Part shown: in pieces, positions 8,124-16,498 of the stretch
How positions within the stretch are numbered: position 1 is the first letter of the stretch
Layout of the letters: every line of letters begins with the position of its first letter
NCBI RefSeq assembly: GCF_014204915.1
Contig: NZ_JACHMH010000001.1
Span: forward strand, 6,473,501 to 6,537,500
Length of the DNA: 64,000 bases
Direction of reading: 5' to 3'
Source: Crossiella cryophila
Lineage (GTDB): Bacteria; Actinomycetota; Actinomycetes; Mycobacteriales; Pseudonocardiaceae
The notes under the pieces: model-generated
The model's input: the letters and a program-made list of their open reading frames with translations, nothing else
Database searches by the model: none
What the model was told of the DNA's origin: nothing
Position numbers and translations under genes: made by a program

Positions 8124-8762
8124 TCAGTCGAGCCGGGCGAACCCGTCCAGCATCGCGGTGAGCCCGAGTCCGAAGTGGTCACCAGCCGCGTCCGCGGCCT
8201 TGGCCAGCAGGTTGTACTCCGGTGAGTCGGGCGAGGGTTTGCGACTGCGCCCGGCACCGCCGAGTTGGTGCACGGCAAGGGTGAGCGCGTGGCCGACGGT
8301 GAATTCCCGGACACAGCGCAGGATCTGCAAGGCGGTGCCCGGGGTGAAGCCGGCACCCGTCAGCAGTTCGAGCATCCGGTTGCCGGTGTTGATGGCCGCG
8401 GCCGAGCGCAGCGGGCGGGTGGCGAAGATGGTGACCGCGTGCGGGTGGGCGAGCAGGGTGTCCCGCAGGCGGTGCGCGTACTGCTCGGTCAGCTCCCGCC
8501 AGTTTCCCTGCCAGGGCAGCGATTCGACGTCGAGTTCGGTGAACAGGGTCTCGGCGACGCCGTCGAAGAGGGCTTCCTGGTCGGTGAAATAGCGGTAGGC
8601 GGCCATCGGGTCGAAACCCAGCTCGGCGCCGAGTTTGCGCATGGAGAACTTGCCCTGGCCGATCTCGTCGACCAGCGCCAGGGCCACGGCGGCGATGTGC
8701 TCGCGGCTCAGCGTGGGTTTGGTCGGCGCGTCCGGCCGGTGTGCGCGGTCGTGGTTCGTCAT
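8124..8762 (-). CDS. TetR/AcrR-family transcriptional regulator
   Basis: A 212-aa repressor. The N-terminal helix-turn-helix is residues 19-65 (LSREHIAAVALALVDEIG through FSMRKLGAELGFDPMAAYRYF), and the C-terminal region (residues 80-205) resembles the TetR_C group that binds small ligands. It is divergent from the DUF998 gene, and the 140-base gap between them holds two CTAC-N3-GTAG operator sites, so it most likely represses both itself and the DUF998/GH99-like pair. Ligand unknown. Confidence 0.9.
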   Translation of the reverse strand: MTNHDRAHRPDAPTKPTLSREHIAAVALALVDEIGQGKFSMRKLGAELGFDPMAAYRYFTDQEALFDGVAETLFTELDVESLPWQGNWRELTEQYAHRLRDTLLAHPHAVTIFATRPLRSAAAINTGNRMLELLTGAGFTPGTALQILRCVREFTVGHALTLAVHQLGGAGRSRKPSPDSPEYNLLAKAADAAGDHFGLGLTAMLDGFARLD

Positions 8763-8844
8763 GGGTGGCGTCGGTCCAGGATCTCGGTCAGGCGATGGGC
8801 GAATTCCAGGATGTCACGCGAAACCCACCGCTCGCCGCCCATCG

Positions 8845-8881
8845 CTGTCTACAGTGTAGCGTGCGTCTACACCGTAGACAG
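8845..8881. promoter_or_regulatory. Paired operator for the divergent TetR regulator
   Basis: Two near-identical palindromes, CTACAGTGTAG (8849-8859) and CTACACCGTAG (8867-8877), lie 18 bp apart centre to centre. Together they form a larger inverted repeat, CTGTCTAC...GTAGACAG (8845-8852 with 8874-8881). The spacing of nearly two helical turns fits two TetR dimers binding side by side. The site lies in the TetR/DUF998 intergenic gap, 22 bases before the DUF998 start. Confidence 0.75.
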
Positions 8882-8902
8882 CCATCAACCTGGGGGCTCC
8901 GC

Positions 8903-9406
8903 ATGCCGAATCCACTCACCCCGCGAACCCGGCTCTTACTGCTCGCCGGACTGGGTCCCGCGCTGTACGTCCTCGTCCTGCTCTTCGACAGCCTGACCCG
9001 TCCGGGGTACCACCCGCTGCACCACTTCGGCAGCGAACTCGCCAACGGCGACCGGGGCTGGCTGATGATCGCCAACTTCGTCACCGCGGGCCTGCTCACC
9101 GTGTGCTTCGCTTTCGGCCTGCGCACGGTGCTGAACCCCGGCCGCGGCGCGGTGGCCGCACCGCTGTGCACCGGGCTGTTCGGGATCGGGCTGGTGGTGG
9201 CCGGGGTGTTCGTCGCCGACCCGAAGCCGGGCTACCCGGCCGGGAGCACCGGCACCGCGACGCCGAGCCTGCCCAGCCTCATCCACGATGGGAACCTGTT
9301 CCCCACCTGGACCGTCCTGACCATCGCGATCCTCGTGCTCGCCGTCGGCCTGCTACGAACGGCCGGGTTGCGGGGTGCGGAGGCGGCCGGGAAGCTGCAT
9401 CCGTGA
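8903..9406 (+). CDS. DUF998 family membrane protein
   Basis: A 167-aa integral membrane protein of unknown function. Five hydrophobic helices can be seen: LLLLAGLGPALYVLVLLF, WLMIANFVTAGLLTVCFAFGL, APLCTGLFGIGLVVAGVF, and the pair around WTVLTIAILVLAVGLL. The family-typical stretch SLTRPGYHPLHHFGSELANG follows the first helix, with HDGNLF later. A TGGGGGC ribosome site precedes the ATG by six bases. It is divergent from TetR behind the paired operator, and its stop overlaps the GTG of the next gene, so the two genes form a small regulated operon. Confidence 0.85.
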   Translation: MPNPLTPRTRLLLLAGLGPALYVLVLLFDSLTRPGYHPLHHFGSELANGDRGWLMIANFVTAGLLTVCFAFGLRTVLNPGRGAVAAPLCTGLFGIGLVVAGVFVADPKPGYPAGSTGTATPSLPSLIHDGNLFPTWTVLTIAILVLAVGLLRTAGLRGAEAAGKLHP

Positions 9407-11052
9407 TCACACGCTGCGCCCTGCTCGTGCTGTGTTTGCTGACCTCCCTGCTCACCGCCCCGCAGGCGCTGGGCGTGGCGGCCAACGCCGAGGGCAAGGT
9501 CACCGATCCGGTGCCGTTGCTGGAGTACCGCACCGCGGGCCAGGTGGGCTGGTTCTGGACGTTGTCGCAGGCCGAGGGCAACGCCGCCGAGGGTCAGTAC
9601 GGGATGGCGCGGCAGTCCACCCGGCTCGGTTTCCTGCGACGCCAGGCGTTCCCGGGCAGCCAGCCCGTGTACCGGCTGCGGGTGGCGGACCGGTCGGCGT
9701 ACCTGCTGACCGCCTCGGCCGGTGAGCGGCAGAGCCTGCTCGACTCCGGGAAGTTCACCGAGGGCGGCGTGCTGGGGTACGCGGCGGCAGACCGGCAGGC
9801 CGGGACCGAGGTGCTGTACCGGATGTCCAACGGCGCCGAGTGGCGGGCCGTGCCCGCGCGCAGGCAGGCCGACTTCCTCGCGCTCGGGTACCGGACCGAC
9901 GGGCCGCTGGGCTATGTCCGGCCGGCGTTCCACCGGACCGGGGCGATCTACTTCGGCACCTTCGACGCCAAGGGCAACCAGTCCCTGATCGCCGGGGTCA
10001 AGCGGGTCTACCAGCGGGACAACGACTGGTGGGGCGGGCTGCGGGACTTCGCCGGGTCGGGGGTGCCGCGCAACGCCTGGCACTGGCCGCAGGAGGACTT
10101 CACCGACCGCGAACCGGCCATCGGCTACTACGACGACGCCAACCCGGACACCCTGCGCAAGCACGTCGCCCAGGCCGCGGGCGCGGGACTGCGGTACTTC
10201 AGCTTCTACTGGTACTGGAACCCGGCCGACGGCGGCGCGGAGAACTACATCGAGGGCCTGCGCGCCTACCTGGCCGCGAACAACCGCACCGATATCGACT
10301 TCAACATCCTCACCTGCCTGCACCCCTGGTCCGACGGCCCGGTCTCGCTGAAGCTGCCCCTGGAGCAGATCACCAAGGCCGCGAACACCATCGTGGACAG
10401 CTATCTCACCAAGTCCAACTACCTGCGCGCCAACGACGGCAGGCCGATCATCGGTGTGTGCGACGCCCGCGGCGTCGGCAACGGCACCGCCACCGCACCG
10501 CACGTGGCCGACACCCGCCGGTTCACCGACGCGATCCGGGCGCGGGCCAGGGAGAAGCTGGGCGAGGAGGTGCTGATCACGCTGAACGGGGTGCCGCCTG
10601 CCGGGGCGGGTTTCGACGGCAGCGACTGCCTTGGCCAGTTCGACGAGTCCCGCTCCTACCAGCGCTACGCCGACAACCAGCGCGGCTTCTTCCGCAACTA
10701 CCCCGGCACGCTGGTGCGCTGCGCGACCTCGGACTTCGACGAGCGGCCGCGGATCGCCATCTCCATCCCCGATCCCGGCCCGGATCCGGCCAAGCTGCGC
10801 GAGCGCTTCCGCTGGTACCCCGACGCCGACCTGCCCGGGTTCGAGCGGTTGCTGGACAACGTGCGCACCGACATCGCCGAGTCCACCCGGCCGTCCACCG
10901 TGGACAACTTCGTCTCGCTCTACGCCTGGAACGAGTGGCACGAGGGCGGTTACGTCGAACCGAACAAGCGCGACGGCTGCGCCTACCTGGACGCGGTGCG
11001 CCGCGAACTCGGCCTGACCACCGGGGCGGGCTGCGTGCCCAACCCCACCTGA
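9403..11052 (+). CDS. Secreted GH99/WbsX-like protein with N-terminal DUF5648-like repeats
   Basis: A 549-aa protein. Residues 1-25 form a signal peptide (CALLVLCLLTSLLTAPQALGVAA). Residues 30-165 carry repeats such as PVYRLRVADRSAYLLTASAGE and GAEVLYRMSNG-type strands, like lectin-like DUF5648 units. From about residue 190 to the end is a barrel resembling glycosyltransferase WbsX/GH99: GYYDDANPDTLRKHV, YFSFYWYWNP, and the closing motif YAWNEWHEGGYVEP. Such proteins act on or build polysaccharides; which applies is uncertain. The GTG start overlaps the DUF998 stop, so expression should follow the TetR operator. Confidence 0.75.
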   Translation: MITRCALLVLCLLTSLLTAPQALGVAANAEGKVTDPVPLLEYRTAGQVGWFWTLSQAEGNAAEGQYGMARQSTRLGFLRRQAFPGSQPVYRLRVADRSAYLLTASAGERQSLLDSGKFTEGGVLGYAAADRQAGTEVLYRMSNGAEWRAVPARRQADFLALGYRTDGPLGYVRPAFHRTGAIYFGTFDAKGNQSLIAGVKRVYQRDNDWWGGLRDFAGSGVPRNAWHWPQEDFTDREPAIGYYDDANPDTLRKHVAQAAGAGLRYFSFYWYWNPADGGAENYIEGLRAYLAANNRTDIDFNILTCLHPWSDGPVSLKLPLEQITKAANTIVDSYLTKSNYLRANDGRPIIGVCDARGVGNGTATAPHVADTRRFTDAIRARAREKLGEEVLITLNGVPPAGAGFDGSDCLGQFDESRSYQRYADNQRGFFRNYPGTLVRCATSDFDERPRIAISIPDPGPDPAKLRERFRWYPDADLPGFERLLDNVRTDIAESTRPSTVDNFVSLYAWNEWHEGGYVEPNKRDGCAYLDAVRRELGLTTGAGCVPNPT

Positions 11053-11082
11053 ACGCGACTGTCGCCCGAGTCCGGTAGACTG

Positions 11083-11096
11083 ACTGAAATTTCAGT
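11083..11096. promoter_or_regulatory. Perfect palindrome ACTGAAATTTCAGT before the agmatine-deiminase-like gene
   Basis: The 14-bp palindrome is AT-rich in a GC-rich genome and sits directly after a possible -10 hexamer TAGACT (11076-11081), 41 bases before the TTG start. That placement would let a bound repressor block transcription start. The sequence looks like a TetR-family operator; no regulator gene is adjacent, so the regulator is encoded elsewhere. Confidence 0.65.
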
Positions 11097-11136
11097 AAAT
11101 GGCTGACCGCCGACCAGCCCACAGTGGAGAGAGCAC

Positions 11137-12300
11137 TTGCGACCGAACCCGATGTCCCGCCGGACCCTGCTGCACGGCCTGACCGGCCTGGGCGCCTTCG
11201 CCCTCGTCTCGGCCTGCTCGAACCCGGACTCCCCCGCCCCCTCGAGCACCCCCAGCGGCACACCGGAGAAGGCGGCCGAACCCCCGTCCCGCCGGTTCGG
11301 CGCCGAGTGGGAGCCCCACGCCCGCACCTTCATGTCCTGGCCCGCCTCCACCGGCATCTGGGGTGAGGACCTGGGCGGGGTGCGCGCGGACATCGCCCGC
11401 CTGGCCCAGGCCATCGCCGGGTTCGAGCCGGTGGTGCTGCTGGCCAGGCCGGAGCAGGCCGAGGCCGCGCAACGGGCCTGCGGCAAGGACGTCGAGGTGG
11501 TGCCGATCCCGGTGGACGACCTGTGGGCCAGGGACACCGTGCCGGTCTTCGTCGAGGAGGGCGGCAAGGTCTCCGGGGTGGACTTCCACTTCAACGGCTG
11601 GGGCAAGAAGCAGCAACACGACCGGGACGGCAAGGTCGCCGCCGCGGTGCTGGCCAAGTACGGCGTTCCCGGGGTGTCCACCCCGCTGGTCGGCGAGGGC
11701 GGCTCGTTCGAGACCGACGGCCAGGGCACCCTGATGGTGACCGAGAGTTCGATGGTCAACGACAACCGCAACCCAGGGCTGAGCCGCGACCAGATCGAGG
11801 CCGAACTGAAGAAGGCCCTCGGCGTGCGCAAGGTGATCTGGTTCGCCGGGGTACGCGGCGAGGACATCACCGACGCGCACGTGGACTCCCTGGTCCGCTT
11901 CGCCGCCTCCGGCGTGGTGCTGCTGGACCAGGCCGCCCCCGACACCCCACCGGACTCCTGGTCCCGCTCGGCGGCCCAGGCCAAGACCGTGCTCAAGGAC
12001 GCCACCGACGCCAACGGCAAGAAGCTGGAGGTGGTGGAACTCGTCCAGCCCGACCCGGACCAGGTGGCCGGTTACCGCGACACCAGCGTGATCTCCTACG
12101 TCAACTTCTACGTGGCCAACAAGGCGCTGTTCGTCCCCCGCTTCGGCGACCGCCAGGCCGACGACCGGGCCCAGCAGGTGCTGCGCGAGCACTTCCCCGG
12201 GAGGGAGATCGTGCCGGTGGCGATCAACAACATCGCGGGCGGGGGCGGCGGGATCCACTGCGCCACGCATGACCAGCCGGGGGTGCCGGAGGCCCGCTGA
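11137..12300 (+). CDS. Exported agmatine deiminase-like lipoprotein
   Basis: A 387-aa protein of the agmatine deiminase/peptidyl-arginine deiminase (PAD_porph) family, which hydrolyses guanidino groups. The catalytic cysteine is C375 in GGGIHCATHDQP, with family segments EWEPHARTFMSWP, DDLWARDTVPVF, FHFNGWG and GEGGSFETDG. Residues 1-27 carry twin arginine in SRRTLLHG, a hydrophobic stretch and a lipobox ending ALVSAC, so it should be a Tat-exported lipoprotein, unlike the usual cytoplasmic enzyme. I chose TTG at 11137 because GGAGAGAG lies seven bases before it; ATG at 11152 is the alternative. The palindrome at 11083-11096 probably controls it. Confidence 0.88.
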   Translation: MRPNPMSRRTLLHGLTGLGAFALVSACSNPDSPAPSSTPSGTPEKAAEPPSRRFGAEWEPHARTFMSWPASTGIWGEDLGGVRADIARLAQAIAGFEPVVLLARPEQAEAAQRACGKDVEVVPIPVDDLWARDTVPVFVEEGGKVSGVDFHFNGWGKKQQHDRDGKVAAAVLAKYGVPGVSTPLVGEGGSFETDGQGTLMVTESSMVNDNRNPGLSRDQIEAELKKALGVRKVIWFAGVRGEDITDAHVDSLVRFAASGVVLLDQAAPDTPPDSWSRSAAQAKTVLKDATDANGKKLEVVELVQPDPDQVAGYRDTSVISYVNFYVANKALFVPRFGDRQADDRAQQVLREHFPGREIVPVAINNIAGGGGGIHCATHDQPGVPEAR

Positions 12301-12460
12301 TCAGGAAGTCGCCCCGGCCCGGCGAGGTCCGCTGCCAGGGCTCCTGGCCGACCCAGCGGGGGTCTGCCAGCCAGGGCACCAGCCAGAGCCCGCTCAGGTC
12401 TGCCGACTACCCCCGGCCCGGCACGCCGGATGCTCGCTGGCCGCACCCCGGCCCGGCGGG

Positions 12461-13432
12461 TCAGGCCGGGGTGGCCGCGCGCATCCGGTCGATGACCTCG
12501 CGGGTGCCCAGGTCGATCACCTCGACCAGGTGCGGTGCGCGTTGCACCGCTATCCAGGGCAGTTCACCGTGCACCTCGACCGGTTCGCTGGTCTCGGTCA
12601 CCGTGCGCACGCCGTCGGCGTCCCGGACCCGGATCAGGTCGCCGTCCCGCACCAGGAAGGCAGGTGTGCCGCCGAGCGAGATCAGCCGCAGCACCTGCTC
12701 CCCCGGCGGCACCGCGATCCCGGCCGCGGGCTCGATGCCGCCGGTCCGGAGCATCCAGGGTTCCGGCCACCGCCGGCTGAACGCCTGCCAGCTCCCCGGC
12801 CCGTGGACGCCGTCACCGCCCAGGAGCACCCTGGTGCTGTCGTACTGCCTGGACACCGTGCCCGGCACCGCGGACGAATCCTGGTAGAGGGTGTTCTCCG
12901 CCGCAGAAGCGATGCAGCTTCCACCACCGTCCGTCACGCCAGAAGGCCACGGCCTGGTCGTGCGGCCCGTCGCCGGTGGAGTCCAGCGGGGAGAGATCGG
13001 TCGCGACCAGCACCGACCGCCGGAACCGGAAGTTCGCCTGCTGGTCCCCGGCCCACGACAGCGCCACCTCGTTGGGCGTGTCACCACGGGCGAGCAGCAC
13101 CGGGTGCGCACACGGGAACACCGGGAAGCACACCGCCGCCCGCCGACCCGGATCCGATCGCACTGCCCGTCCGGGGGCACCTCGATCCGCGCCGCCACAC
13201 CGTTGGGCGCCACGCGCACCGTCCCCGGCCGCACACCGTTGGGCAGCAACAGGGTCGAGCCGCCCGCTTTGCCGAAGAAGGGGTAGTCCGGCCCAAACAG
13301 GGCCGGCCAGGCCAGCCGCGGGCGGGGTCGCGGTGGGGTTCCCCGGCGAAGTGCGCCGAGGCCGGGCGTGGAGGACCCCGGGCTCCGGTCGAGACGATCA
13401 TCCCTGCTCTCGACCGCGTACCGTGCTGGCAT
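12461..13432 (-). pseudogene. Frame-disrupted gene of unknown function
   Basis: Coding-like protein is seen in two minus-strand frames. The upstream part (WPALFGPDYPFFGKAGG...VAPNGVAARIEVPP) and the downstream part (QDSSAVPGTVSRQYDSTR...EVIDRMRAA) share a frame, but the middle, about 12900-13150, reads sensibly only in another (CAHPVLLARGDTPNEVALSW and AVAFWRDGRWWKLHRFC). Two compensating frameshifts, near 13150 and near 12900, would restore one protein of about 320 aa. Either the gene is broken or the sequence has two single-base errors. The product looks like a soluble beta-rich protein; I cannot name it. The first ATG (giving MPARYAVESRDD) abuts the divergent YigZ start. Confidence 0.5.
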
Positions 13433-14069
13433 GACCGACACCCCGTCCACCACCGTGATCGCCCGCGACGGCGTGCACGAGATCGAGATCCAGCGATCCC
13501 GGTTCCTGTGCAGCCTGGCCAGGGTGGAGACGGAGGAGGCCGCGGCGGAGTTCGTGGCCGGGGTGCGCAAGGAGTACTGGGACGCCAGCCACAACTGCTC
13601 GGCCTTCCGCCTCGGTTCCGGGGCACAGCGCTCCAGTGACGACGGGGAGCCCGCCGGCACGGCCGGGGTGCCGATGCTGGAAGTCCTCGCCCGGCGGGAG
13701 CTGACCGATGTGGTGGCGGTGGTGACGCGGTACTTCGGCGGCACCAAACTCGGCGCGGGCGGACTGGTCCGGGCCTACGGGCGGGCGGTGTCGGAGGCGG
13801 TGGACGCGGTGGGCACGCTCCGGCGAGGTCTGTTCCGCACCTTGGAGATCACCGCGGCGCACGCCGAGGCCGGGCGGCTGGAACACACGTTGCGGGCGGC
13901 GGGGCACCGGATCGCGGAGGTGGGGTACGGCAGCAGTGTGCGGCTCACCGTGCACGTGCCGGAGTCCGGGGTGGACGCGTTCCGGCAGTGGCTGGCCGAG
14001 CAGACCGCGGGCACCGTCACCGCGACCACCGGCGGCACCGTCGAACTGGACCTGCCGCCGGGGAGCTAG
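13431..14069 (+). CDS. YigZ/IMPACT family protein
   Basis: A 212-aa protein of the IMPACT/YigZ family. The N-terminal UPF0029 domain shows EIQRSRFLCSLARVETEEAA, HNCSAFRLG, SDDGEPAGTAGVPMLEVL and RYFGGTKLGAGGLVRAYGRAV, all hallmark segments. Residues 140-205 form the C-terminal DUF1949 domain. Relatives bind nucleic acid or ribosomes and affect translation, but the bacterial role is unsettled. A TACCGT element ends six bases before the ATG, so the transcript may be leaderless. Confidence 0.92.
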   Translation: MTDTPSTTVIARDGVHEIEIQRSRFLCSLARVETEEAAAEFVAGVRKEYWDASHNCSAFRLGSGAQRSSDDGEPAGTAGVPMLEVLARRELTDVVAVVTRYFGGTKLGAGGLVRAYGRAVSEAVDAVGTLRRGLFRTLEITAAHAEAGRLEHTLRAAGHRIAEVGYGSSVRLTVHVPESGVDAFRQWLAEQTAGTVTATTGGTVELDLPPGS

Positions 14070-14173
14070 CCACTGTCCGGCCGGGCACCCTTTGAGGCAG
14101 TCACTCCGCCGATCGGTTGACCTCGCCGGTGCGCGCCCCGAGTCTCGGTCACGAGCTGGGGGAGGTGGCGCGG

Positions 14174-16498
14174 ATGGGAAATCCGCCTCGGCAGGCAGCG
14201 GCGCCCGACCAGACCGGCAAGGGTGTGGTGGTCGGTGTGGTGGACAGCGGGATCGACGTGCACCACCCCGCGTTCCGCAACGGCCCCACCGGGCCCACCC
14301 GCATCGTGCGACTGCTCGACCAGGTGATCACGACCCGGCAGACCATCGGCCACGACGGCCCGGTCGGGCCGGGGTCCACGGTGCGGTTCAGCTGGACGGT
14401 GCCCGGCGCGCCGCAGAAGTTCCAGACCGACGTGCTGGCGATTCCGCTGACCAAGGAGACGTTGCAGGCCCAGCTCACCCAGCCCGGCCGGATCCCGGCC
14501 GCCGATGTGCAGGTGAGCGGTGGCCCGTTCCCCGACCAGGATCTGGTCATCGACTTCGTCGGTCGCTACGCCGCGACCGGCTTCGACCCGTACAACCTCG
14601 ACTCGGTCGGTGTGCAACCCGGCGGCACGAACTGGACGCCCACCATCAAGTTCGGCCGCGAGTACACCCAGCAGGAGATCGACAAGGCGCTGACCGACCG
14701 GGTGGACCCGTTCTACTCCAGGGACGCCGCCTCGGGGCACGGCACGCACGTGATGGGCATCGCCGCGGGCAGTTCGGTGGAACTGGACGACTCCTCCAGC
14801 GCCGACACCGTGGTGGGCATCGCCAAACAGGCCGATCTGGTTGCCGTGCGCACCAGTCTCGGCGACGACGACGAGATCGTCGAGGCCATCCGGTTCATCC
14901 TGGACCAGCCGTGGCGAGCACCCGGCACCCTGGCCAAACCCGCCGTGGCCAACCTGAGCATCGGCGGCAGTGACGGTCCGCACGACGGCACCAGCAGGCT
15001 GGAACGGGAGCTGGACAAGCTGGTCGTGGGCACCAAAGGCCGGGTGATCGTGGTGTCCGCGGGCAACGAGGCGGACAAGGTCGACCCCGAGGACGACGTC
15101 TACCTCAAGAGCAAGCAGCAGCCCAGGGGCGGCATGCACACCGTGGGCACGGTGCCTGCCAACACCGAGAACAAGCACACCATCATCGTGCCCGACGACC
15201 ACGACAAACTGCTGGAGCTGCACGTCTGGTACGCCGGTCCCGGCCGGATCTCGCTGGACCTGGCCGTTCCGCTGCCCGGCGGCGCCGCCGGCCGGTTCCC
15301 CGGGTTCGGGCCCACCCTGGCCACGCCGATCGTGCCCGGCACCGGTCCCGACCCGGCCAACGGGAAGTTCCCGGATCCGCCGCCGGTGGCGGTCACCCTG
15401 GCCGGGCACGCCGTGCAGGCCTCCTCCACGATCAGCAACCCCACCAGCGGCAAACAGCACATCTGGCTCAAGGTCCGGCCCCGCGCCAACGGCACCGTGC
15501 AGGCCGGGAACTGGCTGCTGGTGTTGCGGCAACTGCAGAACGCCAGCACCCCGTACCACATCTGGGGCATGTACACCGGGCAGGACCGGCACTTCCTGTT
15601 CGAGTTCGGCAAGCAGGATCCCACCACCACGGTGGAGAACCCGGGCACCGCGCACAACGTGATCACCGTCGGCGCCTACCACGGTCCCACCGGCACCAGG
15701 GGCACCTTCTCCGGGCGCGGCCCCACCACCGACCCCCGGACCGTCCCCAAACCCGATGTGAGCGCGCCGGGAATCGGCATCCTCTCCGCCAAGGCGCTCG
15801 CCCGCGGCAACGGCAAAGGGCGCTACGTCGAACTCAGCGGCACCAGTCAGGCCGCCCCCTACGTGACCGGCGTGGTCGCGCTCATGCTGGAGGCCAACAA
15901 GAACCTCTCGCACGAGCAGATCGCCCGCTTCCTCAGGGAGACCTGCGACAAGCCGGACGGCGTGTCCGACCCGCCGCCGGCGGACAGCGGCTGGGGCGCG
16001 GGCAAGGTCAACGCGGAGAAGGCGGTGAACAAGGCCAAGGAGAGCGCGGGCACGGCGCTGGCGGACGAGCCGCTGGTGCTGCCCACCGCGGCCTACGTCA
16101 CCGCCCAGGAACCGGTGACCGAGTTGCTGGCGGCGTTGCGGGCCAGGGTGGAGCACACCGAGGCCGGGCGGTTGCTTGGCAAGTTGATCGGCACCCACGC
16201 GCCGGAGATCCAGCGCCTGATCCACCTCCACCGGCGGCTGCTGGTGGCCTGGCTGCGGCTGCACGGACCGCAGCTGGTGCGGCTGGCACTGCACAGCGAA
16301 CAGTGCCACCGGATCCCGATTCCGGCGCGGCTGGGCGGCAAGCCGGTGGCGGCGGGGCTGGCCCGGTTGCTCGACGAGCTGATCCCGTTCGCCGGTCCGG
16401 AACTGCGGGCCGACATCGCGCAGTACCGGGAGTTCGTGCTCGCCGTGCCCGGGGTGCCAGCCGACGACTACGACCAGCTGCCCCGGAATGAGGCGTGA
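14174..16498 (+). CDS. S8 (subtilisin-like) serine protease, first gene of the six-gene block
   Basis: A 774-aa protease from the ATG at 14174, chosen for a GGGGGAGG site about nine bases upstream; a TTG at 14117 would add 19 residues. The catalytic triad is complete: Asp in VVGVVDSGID (residue 24), His in SGHGTHVMGIAAG (189) and Ser in LSGTSQAAPYVTG (558). Large insertions separate the triad, including about 370 residues between His and Ser. No signal peptide and no obvious propeptide are seen. Residues about 630-774 are a helical extension of unknown role. The stop overlaps the next ATG, so it is coupled to the DUF6603-like gene and may process proteins made by the block. Confidence 0.9.
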   Translation: MGNPPRQAAAPDQTGKGVVVGVVDSGIDVHHPAFRNGPTGPTRIVRLLDQVITTRQTIGHDGPVGPGSTVRFSWTVPGAPQKFQTDVLAIPLTKETLQAQLTQPGRIPAADVQVSGGPFPDQDLVIDFVGRYAATGFDPYNLDSVGVQPGGTNWTPTIKFGREYTQQEIDKALTDRVDPFYSRDAASGHGTHVMGIAAGSSVELDDSSSADTVVGIAKQADLVAVRTSLGDDDEIVEAIRFILDQPWRAPGTLAKPAVANLSIGGSDGPHDGTSRLERELDKLVVGTKGRVIVVSAGNEADKVDPEDDVYLKSKQQPRGGMHTVGTVPANTENKHTIIVPDDHDKLLELHVWYAGPGRISLDLAVPLPGGAAGRFPGFGPTLATPIVPGTGPDPANGKFPDPPPVAVTLAGHAVQASSTISNPTSGKQHIWLKVRPRANGTVQAGNWLLVLRQLQNASTPYHIWGMYTGQDRHFLFEFGKQDPTTTVENPGTAHNVITVGAYHGPTGTRGTFSGRGPTTDPRTVPKPDVSAPGIGILSAKALARGNGKGRYVELSGTSQAAPYVTGVVALMLEANKNLSHEQIARFLRETCDKPDGVSDPPPADSGWGAGKVNAEKAVNKAKESAGTALADEPLVLPTAAYVTAQEPVTELLAALRARVEHTEAGRLLGKLIGTHAPEIQRLIHLHRRLLVAWLRLHGPQLVRLALHSEQCHRIPIPARLGGKPVAAGLARLLDELIPFAGPELRADIAQYREFVLAVPGVPADDYDQLPRNEA

